This document shows positions 52,307-61,215 of a stretch of DNA of 64,000 nt, piece after piece; positions within the stretch are counted from its first letter, which is position 1; each line of letters starts with the position of its first letter. The stretch comes from Shewanella sp. 1CM18E (lineage in GTDB: Bacteria; Pseudomonadota; Gammaproteobacteria; Enterobacterales; Shewanellaceae), in contig NZ_JALNTW010000002.1 of assembly GCF_023161665.1 (NCBI RefSeq), positions 186,001-250,000 on the forward strand. Reading direction: 5' to 3'. A program made the position numbers and the translations under genes. Under the pieces are notes generated by a model that made no database searches, had not been told where the DNA came from, and saw only the letters and a program-made list of their open reading frames with translations.

Positions 52307-53557
52307 ATGCAGTTTTCAAAGTTTGGTGAAAAATTTAATCGTTACTCCGGGATTACTCAGTTGATGGATGATCTTAATGAAGGCTTATCGACTCCCGGAG
52401 CAATTATGCTTGGTGGTGGCAACCCTGCCGCAATACCGGCAATGCAGGATTATTTTCAACAAGCGACCACTGATATGCTGGCCAATGGCGAACTCGTTGC
52501 CGCGCTCAGCAACTATGACGGCCCACAAGGCAAAGATGGCTTTCTTAAAGCGTTAGCATCACTTTTACGTGAAACCTACGGCTGGGATATTAGCGAGAAA
52601 AATATCAGCCTAAGTAACGGTAGCCAAAGCGCCTTCTTTTACCTGTTTAATCTGTTAGCGGGTAAGCAAGTTGATGGCAAACTTAAGAAGATTTTATTGC
52701 CACTTGCACCAGAGTATATCGGTTACGCTGACGCCGGCCTTGATGACGATATTTTTGTGTCTTATCGCCCAGATATTGAAATGCTCGAAAATCGCATGTT
52801 TAAGTATCATGTTGATTTTCAGCAATTAGAAGTCGATGAATCTATCGCTGCTATTTGCGTGTCACGACCAACCAACCCAACAGGCAATGTGCTTACCGAT
52901 AATGAGGTTGCCCAGCTTGATGAGTTAGCTCGCGCTCACAATATTCCGCTGATAATTGATAATGCTTATGGTACGCCTTTTCCTAACATCATCTTTGAGG
53001 ATGTAACGCCTTTTTGGAACAGCAATACCATTTTATGTATGAGTTTATCTAAACTTGGCTTACCCGGCGTACGCTGCGGTATTGTTATCGCGAGTGAAGA
53101 GATCACTCAAGCACTCACTAACCTAAACGGTATTATTAGCTTAGCACCTGGCGGTTTTGGCCCTGCTATTGCCAAACATATGATTGAGTCGGGCGATTTA
53201 TTGCGTTTAAGTGAAGACGTTATCAAGCCTTTTTATCAGCAAAAATCGGAGTTCGCGGTCGATTTATTGCAGCAATCTATTAGTGACAAGCGTTTTAAAA
53301 TCCATAAGCCAGAAGGCGCGATGTTCCTTTGGCTATGGTTTGATGAATTGCCAATTAATACCATGGAGCTTTATAAACGCTTAAAAGCGCGTGGAGTATT
53401 GATTGTGCCAGGCGAGTATTTCTTCTTTGGCCAAAAACAAGCGTGGCAACACGCGCACCAATGTTTACGTATGAACTATGTGCAAGACGAAGCTAAGATG
53501 CGCGCAGGTATTGCGATTATTAGTGAAGAAGTCAATAAAGCCTACGCTGGGCTATAA
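52307..53557 (+). CDS. avtA: Valine-pyruvate aminotransferase
   Basis: A PLP-dependent aminotransferase transferring amino groups between valine and alanine (and related 2-oxo acids). ATG 52307 (MQFSKFGEKFNRYSGITQLMDDLNEGL) matches the AvtA N-terminus; the GTG 52292 alternative adds five residues. The PLP lysine is in MSLSKLGLPGVRCG, and the substrate-binding SRPTNPTGNVLT motif is present. The length of 416 residues is typical. Divergent from sbcD and monocistronic. Confidence 0.94.
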   Translation: MQFSKFGEKFNRYSGITQLMDDLNEGLSTPGAIMLGGGNPAAIPAMQDYFQQATTDMLANGELVAALSNYDGPQGKDGFLKALASLLRETYGWDISEKNISLSNGSQSAFFYLFNLLAGKQVDGKLKKILLPLAPEYIGYADAGLDDDIFVSYRPDIEMLENRMFKYHVDFQQLEVDESIAAICVSRPTNPTGNVLTDNEVAQLDELARAHNIPLIIDNAYGTPFPNIIFEDVTPFWNSNTILCMSLSKLGLPGVRCGIVIASEEITQALTNLNGIISLAPGGFGPAIAKHMIESGDLLRLSEDVIKPFYQQKSEFAVDLLQQSISDKRFKIHKPEGAMFLWLWFDELPINTMELYKRLKARGVLIVPGEYFFFGQKQAWQHAHQCLRMNYVQDEAKMRAGIAIISEEVNKAYAGL

Positions 53558-54112
53558 GGCGCATTTCAATCTAATGACTCATTGCCGCACTTAGCACCGA
53601 TTTTTAACTAGGCTTACTTAAAAGCAGGTCTAATGTGCAGCAGCGAGTTGATAACTTAAAACTCAAAAGATTACATCCACAGAATTTATATTAATAGCAA
53701 CTAGCGCTCAATTGACGTGCCTTTTAATCTGCAAAAGTTCACTAATAATTCTAGTGTTAAATTTACGCAAAAAACACTATTTAGATGCACTATTAACCCC
53801 ATTCTGCCTCGCTTACAGCAATCAAGCCTGATGCCAATTTAACCAATGTAGTTAACCACTTAGTTAAATAACATTATATTTTCGGGTCGTTTATTGAGAT
53901 AATATCCGGCCTTTTTTACTTGGATTTGCACTAAAAACTCAATATTTAAACTTTCCTGTCGCCTTAACGTTTAATCATCACCTCGATTAATTAACGCTTC
54001 AAACCTGTAGTTAACACACGTTTAAATTTAAAGAGCTTTTCTCTAAGGCCTAATCGCAATCGCGGATAGGTTTTAAAGAAAGCACCTTTGCTTTTGGTAA
54101 TGAGATTAAAGA
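53558..54112. other. Long upstream region of the AcfD-like gene
   Basis: 555 bp without a supported ORF or clear terminator after avtA. It is AT-rich with several GTTAA repeats (for example near 53850-53875). Presumably promoter and regulatory DNA for the lipoprotein; no specific site identified. Confidence 0.45.
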
Positions 54113-57100
54113 ATGAAAAAATTAATACTTGCTGTAGTAATAAGCAATTTATTGACCGCCTGTGGGGACGGCTCTGACGGGACAGTAAATCCTACTCTTC
54201 CATCATTTGACATCATTGATGACAAACTTTGCGAAGAGACGTTTAAGCAAACGCTATCCACTAGTGAACACTTTTTCTGTAGCACTGACTCAAAAGAGCA
54301 AATTAGTAACAGCGATGCACTTAAAGCAAACGCTTACCCAAGCACAGAAGCTTGCCAAAGCGCACTAGCAAACTTAGTTGCAGAGCAAGAGACCTATACC
54401 AATAAGCAATGTTTTAGTGGCGCAACTGAAACCATTCCACCAACAGAAATTCTGCCTGCGATAAAAACCTATCAAGGTAGTTTATTACTAAATGGTAAAA
54501 CCTTATCAGGCCACATTAGCTGTAATGGCCAAACTTTAGGTGATACAGGGCACTTTACCTTTAAAGATGGCGATAACGTCAGCTGCTCTTACGGCTCATT
54601 AGAGCTGTTAAACCAAGATATTCCGCTACCAGAAGGCTGGACACGTGATACTCATAACGCGATGGCGTTAGACATGAAAGATGAGTGGTCACATGCAATT
54701 AGTGTCACTGATGGCGCAAACGTCATGGCAAAAATCAGTACCTGCCCAGCTATCACAACTGAAATCTGTTTAGATGAATTAGACAGCTTTGATGTTGCAC
54801 CGCTATTTTCTAGCGGTAACAGTCAAGATATTGATGCATTTTTAAATCCACCCGCAGCTGAAGAAACTGATGAAGTCGATAAGGCGCCGAGCTCACACGT
54901 CGACAACACCCTAACACCAGAAGTTACTGTGGGTGCTAAACCTGACATCAACGCAAGCTTTGTATCTGCAGCAGCTGAAGACGCATACACTTATAAGCCT
55001 AACAGCGACGCACAAGTACTAACTACGAGTGTATTAAGTGATGCAGACGGTAAACCTGTCAAAGGCGTAAACTACTACACCAAATCATCGCGTGGTATCA
55101 CTGATGAGACAGGTGCTATTGCTTATGTTTGGGGTGAAACAATCACCTTTGGTATCGATACATTTACCTTTGGTTCAGTCAAAGGTAATCAAGTTGACTA
55201 CAAGTTATCTGATGTCTCTGAAAATGAAATTGTTAAGCGCAATATTGATGCGCTAACTGCGCGCTACGCAACGCATTCACATGAAGTTGTTAGCTTTGAT
55301 GATAAGGTGCATCAAGTTTTCGCTCAGTATCCAAATGCGATTAATGAAATCATTAATATTAACCTGCCTAATGGCGCGCAAATTGAAGATACCCAGTTCC
55401 GGGTGCCAAATGAGTTTAATGCGCAGTTTGATAGTGGCCTAGCGCAAATCATTGATACAGAGCTGAATCAAAACCCTGCTGCACGTTATCAGGTTGCAAG
55501 CCCTCTATTGCAAAAGAGTCAGTATGTAACTGATACACTAAAGCAATTGTATACCGACGTAGATCAGTTCCATGTTTTCCATGATAACACCGCATTTTAT
55601 GGAGAAGTGGGCTTCGCGCGTTTCATGCGTTCAATGAACACCTCTAACACTGCATTCCCAGTATTAATGCCACGTAACGATGTTAACTTCTGGCTACCTT
55701 TTGGTGCAGAGCAAGCTAACCGTCGTAATGATGGCTTCCCTTATGTCACCGATGCCAAGATCATTGATGCCAACTCAGATGTTGTATTAAAAAGACCTGA
55801 GTTAGTTGGCAAAGATACCGCGACCTACAATTTACCAGTGATTACAGCGGGCGAAATTGGTAAAGGCCATGTGGTATTTATGGGTAACAGCCTTTATCCA
55901 AATATCCTAAGTAAACCAGATAGCTACTGGGCCGGTGGTGAAGATGCGGGTAAAGATAACGGCAGTATGCCAACATTCTTTATGAACATGTTCACTTGGT
56001 TTGCGCCAGAGTATAACTATGGCAGCAATAGCGTTACTGTGGGTTCGAATATAGGTAAAGTGTGGCAGTCAAATGTTAACTCAAACAAGCTATATGACTT
56101 CTTTGTTGATGACTCTTACAAACTAACTGTCGAACCCATTGCTAGCGGTGGTTACGATGGCCTTGACCCACAAACAATGCCATTTTTGATCTTACAGGCT
56201 TATGAAACTGGTATTTTTGGTGACGGAATGAGCGGCAAAGTGCTCGCGGATATTGACCAGCCAAAACTCACCGCAACCGACATTACCGCGCTAATTAACT
56301 ATATCAATGCTGGCGGCAATGTACTGTTTATGGACGGTATTGAGCAGCTAAACCCTGAGCCAATTGCTCGTCTTGCAGATACTGCAGGAATAGCCTTAGG
56401 TGGTGCTAATCTGGCGCGTACGCGTCAAGCTTATTGTGGTGAGAGTTATTATTGCCAAGCGCCCTATCCTAATGCCCGTGCGAGCTTCACCGACACACTT
56501 GTAACCTACGAAAAGTTTGACGATATGTCGAAGTTTGTGATCAACCAAGATGGCACCGTCACATTCCCAAGCCCTATCGACAAACCGACCTTTGATGTTG
56601 CTAGCTACACAACCAAAAACAGTGACGGTACTGAGAAAAAGAACTTTGCGTTTTTTAGCGTTAAAAACGAGCAAGAACGCTTAGCGGCCGTCAAGGAGAT
56701 TCAAACCGCATTTCCAAAAGTCAAAGAATGTACTGACGCTAACTACGACTATGAGATTGGCTGTATTGAAACCCGTAAAGGTCATGGTTTAACAACAGGT
56801 AAACGATATTACCGTCCTAGATTTACGCGTTATGAAATAAGTCCTGACGTAGTTGCAACCATGGTGAAAGCGGCAAACCTTGGCGCTAATGTTGAAAAAC
56901 TTTACCAACATGAAATCTACTACCGCAGTAAAGGCATCGAAGGCACACGTTTATCATTAAATGAGTTAAACCAAACCTACGATAACCTGTCTATTTGGTT
57001 CTGGAATGACGAGCAGTACAAGTACGATGCAAGTGCTCAAGACGAACTAGGCTTTAAACAAGCTGTTGAGTTTTTAAACTGTTATACCTCTGATGAGCAT

Positions 57101-58630
57101 CAACCTGACAATGCTTGTAGCGAGCAAACTCGTGCTAAGTTAACAAGCTACGGCATGCTTACCGAAACTGGCGAGCTAAACCCAAGTTACCCATTAAACT
57201 ACCAAGAAAAACCGTTAACTCGTATTATGCTTGGCCGTTCATATTGGGATAACGAAATTAGTGTTGATACCAGCATTTATCCTGGTAACACAGCTAAAGT
57301 GGGTAGCAATGCAAACGTTGAAATTGAAACTTTCAACAATGCCGTTGTTGGTACAGCAAACAACATGCAATCGACTGGTCTTTGGGCAATTAAACATGCT
57401 CCAGTGACAGTAACAGGCGATCATGATGCAACGATTACCGTTGCGCTAGTTGATGATGTCACCGGTAAACACCAGCATGAAGTGGCACTTAAGCGACCTT
57501 CTCGCGTACAAAAATCCTGGAGCCATAAAGCAGGAACAAGCACTGAAATCATCGCACCTTATGGCGGCCTGATTTATATCAAACCAGCTAAAACTGACAC
57601 AGAAAACTTAGTCGAGTTTGGCTTTAGCAATGTGTTACAAGCCTCTTTATGGAAAGATGGTAACTGGCAAAATCCTGTTAACTCAGATGTGCCTTTAGCT
57701 GAGATTGTTACTGGTCACTTTGTTTACACTACACCAGTGAAAAACGTTGCTAAGACTAATATCCAAGAGTTTGCTAACGGCATGAACAGCTTTGCTAACA
57801 AAGCCAGTGATTTCCATGCTCGCGATAACTCAGTGGGTAACAGACGTTTTACCGACAAGTCATTACCTGAGCATAGCCACCGTTTTGTAAACGATGTGCA
57901 GATCTCAATTGGCGCGGCGCACTCTGGCTACCCCGTTATGAGCACAACTTACAAGCCTAATAGCAGCACCATACCAACTAACCCGGTTAATGACTGGTTA
58001 TTGTGGCATGAGGTGGGTCATAACTTAGCAGCAGCGCCATTTAACGTAAAAGGTGCCACCGAAGTTGCTAACAATATCCTAGCACTGTACATGCAAGAGC
58101 AGCGTGATAATGGCATGGGCGAAATGGATCGCATTAAAACTGACATCCAAAAAGCGCCTATGATGATTGACCGCGATCACGGCCATGTTTGGAGTCACGG
58201 TGATGCAGGTTCACGCTTAGTAATGTTTGCGCAATTAAAAATCTGGGGCGAAAGCCACTTTAAGATTGCCGATCATTTTGAAGCGGACGCAATTCCTAGC
58301 TATTACGGTAAAGACGAAGGTTGGAACATGATTAAGATGATGCACCGCGAAGCACGCAACATCAATAATCAAGTTTGTTCAGCACGAAACTCTTTAGGTC
58401 TGCGTGAAGGTGACTTACTCATGGCCTGTGCTTCTCAAGTATCTGGTTATGATCTAACTAGCTTCTTTGAAGCGTGGAACCCAAGTGAAGTGTCAGTCGT
58501 TACACCTGATGGCAGCCGTGACTACGAAGGCGGGATCACAACGCAAGGAACAAGCTATGTTCGTTCACTAGAACTTGCTATTCCAGAGGTGAAACCTGAA
58601 TCAATTGCATCAACGAACACTAAGTTCTAG
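54113..58630 (+). CDS. AcfD/SslE-like lipoprotein with peptidase M60 domain
   Basis: A 1505-residue lipoprotein: MKKLILAVVISNLLTAC has a lipobox (LTAC) with Cys17 as the lipidation site, followed by a Gly/Ser/Asp linker. The middle contains carbohydrate-associated and M60-accessory domains. The C-terminal M60 (gluzincin-like) motif is HEVGHN at residues 1299-1304, with a candidate third ligand at Glu1317. The order and size match Vibrio AcfD and E. coli SslE, type II secretion substrates that degrade mucins. A mucin- or glycoprotein-degrading surface protease is the best inference. No secretion or colonisation genes are adjacent. Confidence 0.9.
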   Translation: MKKLILAVVISNLLTACGDGSDGTVNPTLPSFDIIDDKLCEETFKQTLSTSEHFFCSTDSKEQISNSDALKANAYPSTEACQSALANLVAEQETYTNKQCFSGATETIPPTEILPAIKTYQGSLLLNGKTLSGHISCNGQTLGDTGHFTFKDGDNVSCSYGSLELLNQDIPLPEGWTRDTHNAMALDMKDEWSHAISVTDGANVMAKISTCPAITTEICLDELDSFDVAPLFSSGNSQDIDAFLNPPAAEETDEVDKAPSSHVDNTLTPEVTVGAKPDINASFVSAAAEDAYTYKPNSDAQVLTTSVLSDADGKPVKGVNYYTKSSRGITDETGAIAYVWGETITFGIDTFTFGSVKGNQVDYKLSDVSENEIVKRNIDALTARYATHSHEVVSFDDKVHQVFAQYPNAINEIININLPNGAQIEDTQFRVPNEFNAQFDSGLAQIIDTELNQNPAARYQVASPLLQKSQYVTDTLKQLYTDVDQFHVFHDNTAFYGEVGFARFMRSMNTSNTAFPVLMPRNDVNFWLPFGAEQANRRNDGFPYVTDAKIIDANSDVVLKRPELVGKDTATYNLPVITAGEIGKGHVVFMGNSLYPNILSKPDSYWAGGEDAGKDNGSMPTFFMNMFTWFAPEYNYGSNSVTVGSNIGKVWQSNVNSNKLYDFFVDDSYKLTVEPIASGGYDGLDPQTMPFLILQAYETGIFGDGMSGKVLADIDQPKLTATDITALINYINAGGNVLFMDGIEQLNPEPIARLADTAGIALGGANLARTRQAYCGESYYCQAPYPNARASFTDTLVTYEKFDDMSKFVINQDGTVTFPSPIDKPTFDVASYTTKNSDGTEKKNFAFFSVKNEQERLAAVKEIQTAFPKVKECTDANYDYEIGCIETRKGHGLTTGKRYYRPRFTRYEISPDVVATMVKAANLGANVEKLYQHEIYYRSKGIEGTRLSLNELNQTYDNLSIWFWNDEQYKYDASAQDELGFKQAVEFLNCYTSDEHQPDNACSEQTRAKLTSYGMLTETGELNPSYPLNYQEKPLTRIMLGRSYWDNEISVDTSIYPGNTAKVGSNANVEIETFNNAVVGTANNMQSTGLWAIKHAPVTVTGDHDATITVALVDDVTGKHQHEVALKRPSRVQKSWSHKAGTSTEIIAPYGGLIYIKPAKTDTENLVEFGFSNVLQASLWKDGNWQNPVNSDVPLAEIVTGHFVYTTPVKNVAKTNIQEFANGMNSFANKASDFHARDNSVGNRRFTDKSLPEHSHRFVNDVQISIGAAHSGYPVMSTTYKPNSSTIPTNPVNDWLLWHEVGHNLAAAPFNVKGATEVANNILALYMQEQRDNGMGEMDRIKTDIQKAPMMIDRDHGHVWSHGDAGSRLVMFAQLKIWGESHFKIADHFEADAIPSYYGKDEGWNMIKMMHREARNINNQVCSARNSLGLREGDLLMACASQVSGYDLTSFFEAWNPSEVSVVTPDGSRDYEGGITTQGTSYVRSLELAIPEVKPESIASTNTKF

Positions 58631-58667
58631 CTCCCATTACTAGCAACTTAGAGTAACAACAAAGTAC

Positions 58668-58697
58668 AGCCCCTTTCTTAACGATAGGGGCTTTTTA
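58668..58697 (+). terminator. Terminator of the AcfD-like gene
   Basis: AGCCCCT (58668-58674) and AGGGGCT (58686-58692) followed by TTTTATTTT. Confidence 0.88.
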
Positions 58698-58707
58698 TTT
58701 TGTTGCA

Positions 58708-59919
58708 CTAAGGCTCATTCACTTGCAGTCTTCGGGTATAAGTAGGGATCTCTAACACCGATGTCGAATGTTCGTCTGTATTGCTCCGCAAAGTGTTTGG
58801 CGCAGGATTTGAGACAGCCTTTTGTTTTAAAAAGTCATGCACATTAACCAACTCTGAACTAACAAACCTTGGCTTAACCATGCTTTCTTTTGTTTCATCA
58901 ATAGCTCCTGCTTCACTAGCCACTTCAAGAGTGTTCAAGTTGTTACCAGCCATGTTTGCTTGCGCTTGGATCCCAGTGGCAATAACCATTAGCTCTAGCT
59001 CACAATCAAGCTCAGGGACTATGGTCAAACCGATAATCACAAACGCTCCAGGAGCCAGTTGCTGATGTAAAGTTTCGCCTATTTTATGGTATTGGCTTAA
59101 CTCGATATTATCAGTCGCTATCACACTGACTATCGCGCCTTGAGCTTGGGTTAAATCTACGTTTTCCTGTAACGGATTTTTAAGGGCGTTACTTATTGTA
59201 AGTTGTAACTCCTCACCTTCTAGCTGCCTAGCGACTCCCATCGCGGCTCGACCTTGATGGCTGATCACAGCGATAAAATCATTTAAGTCAATATTAATCA
59301 GCCCAGATTGACTAATAGTCGTGGTTAAGCCTTGTAAGACATCTTGCAACACACGATTACTTTCAAAAAAAGCATTGATTAATCTAATCTTTTTATCAAG
59401 AGCGTCCATCAACTTGTCATTAGGTAGAACAATCACCGCATTGGAATGCTGCATAAGCAGTTCAACACCCGCTTGAGCTAGAGCACTCCTGTTTTGACCT
59501 TCAAAACTAAAAGGCGTTGTCACAACCGCGACCAAGGGCTTATTAAGCTCTGCAGCTATTTCAGCAATAAATGGAATGGCGCCAGTCCCCGTGCCACCGC
59601 CCATTCCCCCGGTAATAAAGATAATATCAGCGCGCTCTATATGCTCTTTCAATGTGACTTCTGATTCTTTAGCAGCCTGACAGCCTTTTTCAGGGTTTGC
59701 TCCTGCACCGAGCCCTTTGGTCACCTCTAATCCAATCTGTAAACGGGTACTGCACTGAGAAATCATTAACGATTGTGCGTCAGTATTTACCGCAATAAGC
59801 TCTACATTTTCGTGTAAAGCAGACTGACTTAATTGATTAATGGTATTACAACCGCAGCCCCCTACGCCAAATACTGCGATACGAGGTGCATGTTGGTTTT
59901 GACTGACTAAATCAAACAT
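58708..59919 (-). CDS. FtsZ paralogue (tubulin-like GTPase)
   Basis: A 403-residue FtsZ-family protein distinct from a dcw-cluster FtsZ in its context. GTP-binding motifs are intact: GVGGCGCNTINQL (residues 18-30), GLGAGANPEKG, the tubulin signature GGMGGGTGTGAIP (104-116) and TTPFSFEGQNRSALA. The T7 synergy loop keeps Asn209, Asp211 and Asp214 (NIDLND). The C-terminus ends with LEIPTYTRRLQ, close to the canonical C-terminal peptide (IPxFLRK) that binds FtsA, ZipA and others. It can thus probably polymerise and dock onto the divisome. It lies 32 bp downstream of a WYL regulator. Function is unproven; a stress-linked or modulatory filament is one option. Confidence 0.88.
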   Translation of the reverse strand: MFDLVSQNQHAPRIAVFGVGGCGCNTINQLSQSALHENVELIAVNTDAQSLMISQCSTRLQIGLEVTKGLGAGANPEKGCQAAKESEVTLKEHIERADIIFITGGMGGGTGTGAIPFIAEIAAELNKPLVAVVTTPFSFEGQNRSALAQAGVELLMQHSNAVIVLPNDKLMDALDKKIRLINAFFESNRVLQDVLQGLTTTISQSGLINIDLNDFIAVISHQGRAAMGVARQLEGEELQLTISNALKNPLQENVDLTQAQGAIVSVIATDNIELSQYHKIGETLHQQLAPGAFVIIGLTIVPELDCELELMVIATGIQAQANMAGNNLNTLEVASEAGAIDETKESMVKPRFVSSELVNVHDFLKQKAVSNPAPNTLRSNTDEHSTSVLEIPTYTRRLQVNEP

Positions 59920-59951
59920 TTAGCGTACTCCTAAATTGAGATATTAGGAGC

Positions 59952-60992
59952 TTAACTGAGTGGCGCGACAAGGTCCGTCGCAGCGTTTTGATATCGAGTT
60001 TGGTATCGCGTATTCATTTTGTTGATAAGACCAATAAAGTGAGACCTTAGTTTTACTGGCGCCATAACTTCAACCTTATCAGTCATATTCCACAACCAAG
60101 CTCGTAATTTTGGCGTGTCATTAACTTTAGCCTTGACTAAGTAACGTCCGTCAGCGACCTGCTCTATGGTTTGGTTATCACTTAACTTAGCCCCACGTAA
60201 AATAAAACTTGCCGATGGTGCAAACAGTAACTCAATGTCAATCGGAGCTCCTCCTCGCGCCTGAGCACTGAGCTCGATATCAAAATCATCTCGTGTAATA
60301 GCAGCAGTATCGAGTAGCCTGACATTACGCAATAAGTTTATTGGCTTGGCGTAGCGAGTTACGTGGGTCGTACCAACAGTAAATGCGAGTAAAGCAACGC
60401 CATCTGAAATTTTAATTCCTTCAGGGTTCACCGGTTGGTAATCAATCCAGTAACGCTTACCTTTTATCACCCTTTCAATTTGGCAGGCAATTTGACGTTT
60501 GTGTAGCAGTGCATATTGAACCGTTTTAAGTATTTCCGGATCTGACTCTAAATAAGTGCATGGATAAGGCTCAGGTAGCTGCGCAACACGGCATGCCCAA
60601 TAAAGCCAAGGATTATTAGGATCATTTGCTAAAACCTGATCAGCACGATCAAAATAAGGCTTTAGTTGCTCAATACTCTCTCGCGGTAACAACTGCTGTG
60701 CATTGCGTTTTAAAATATGCAGCCCCAGCGCCATATGCTGGTCCATCAAGGTCAAATTAAGGCCGCGCCAACAGGCTGCGATTGACCAACCAAAAGGTTT
60801 ACAGCGCTCATCTAAAGCTAGTCCAAATAGCCCCATATCATACATGGCCTTAAGCTCCCGCTGCACTGTGCGCAGACCGACTTCATAGCCACGGTTATGC
60901 AGCATGTCAGTTAACATATTGGCAGTTACACGCCTTGGCGCTGTAGGGATTAGCTCTAACATAACAAGTTGGCGCTGGATATTTGCTTGCAT
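59952..60992 (-). CDS. WYL-domain transcriptional regulator
   Basis: A 346-residue regulator with an N-terminal winged helix (RQLVMLELIPTAPRRVTANMLTDMLHNRGYEVGLRTVQRELKAM) and a WYL domain (LLHKRQIACQIERVIKGKRYWIDYQPVNPEGIKISDGVALLAF), plus a WCX-like C-terminus. WYL regulators often sense nucleotide-type ligands and control DNA-damage or defence genes. It is transcribed with, and 32 bp upstream of, the FtsZ paralogue, which is its most likely target. It could be an activator or a repressor; the sequence does not decide. Confidence 0.9.
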   Translation of the reverse strand: MQANIQRQLVMLELIPTAPRRVTANMLTDMLHNRGYEVGLRTVQRELKAMYDMGLFGLALDERCKPFGWSIAACWRGLNLTLMDQHMALGLHILKRNAQQLLPRESIEQLKPYFDRADQVLANDPNNPWLYWACRVAQLPEPYPCTYLESDPEILKTVQYALLHKRQIACQIERVIKGKRYWIDYQPVNPEGIKISDGVALLAFTVGTTHVTRYAKPINLLRNVRLLDTAAITRDDFDIELSAQARGGAPIDIELLFAPSASFILRGAKLSDNQTIEQVADGRYLVKAKVNDTPKLRAWLWNMTDKVEVMAPVKLRSHFIGLINKMNTRYQTRYQNAATDLVAPLS

Positions 60993-61113
60993 CTACATTT
61001 TCTCAATAACTTCTATGCAGTTAGCATAATACCAGCTTGCGACAGGATTTGACGCAGCGAATATTTTTTGAAAATTTTTAGGTTCTGCTTTAGAGCAACA
61101 TTCGATTCACAAA

Positions 61114-61140
61114 GTGAAAAAGAGCAGCTTACGCTGCTCT
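61114..61140 (-). terminator. Minus-strand terminator of the phosphohexomutase gene
   Basis: AGAGCAGC (61121-61128) and GCTGCTCT (61133-61140); on the minus strand a TTTTTC run follows. It separates the mutase gene from the WYL-FtsZ unit. Confidence 0.8.
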
Positions 61141-61215
61141 CTATATCGTGTTAATCATTATCCTGCTAATAATGTTAGCAGCCCTTTGGCTGGCAGTTAT
61201 AACCGTTCTAGCTCA

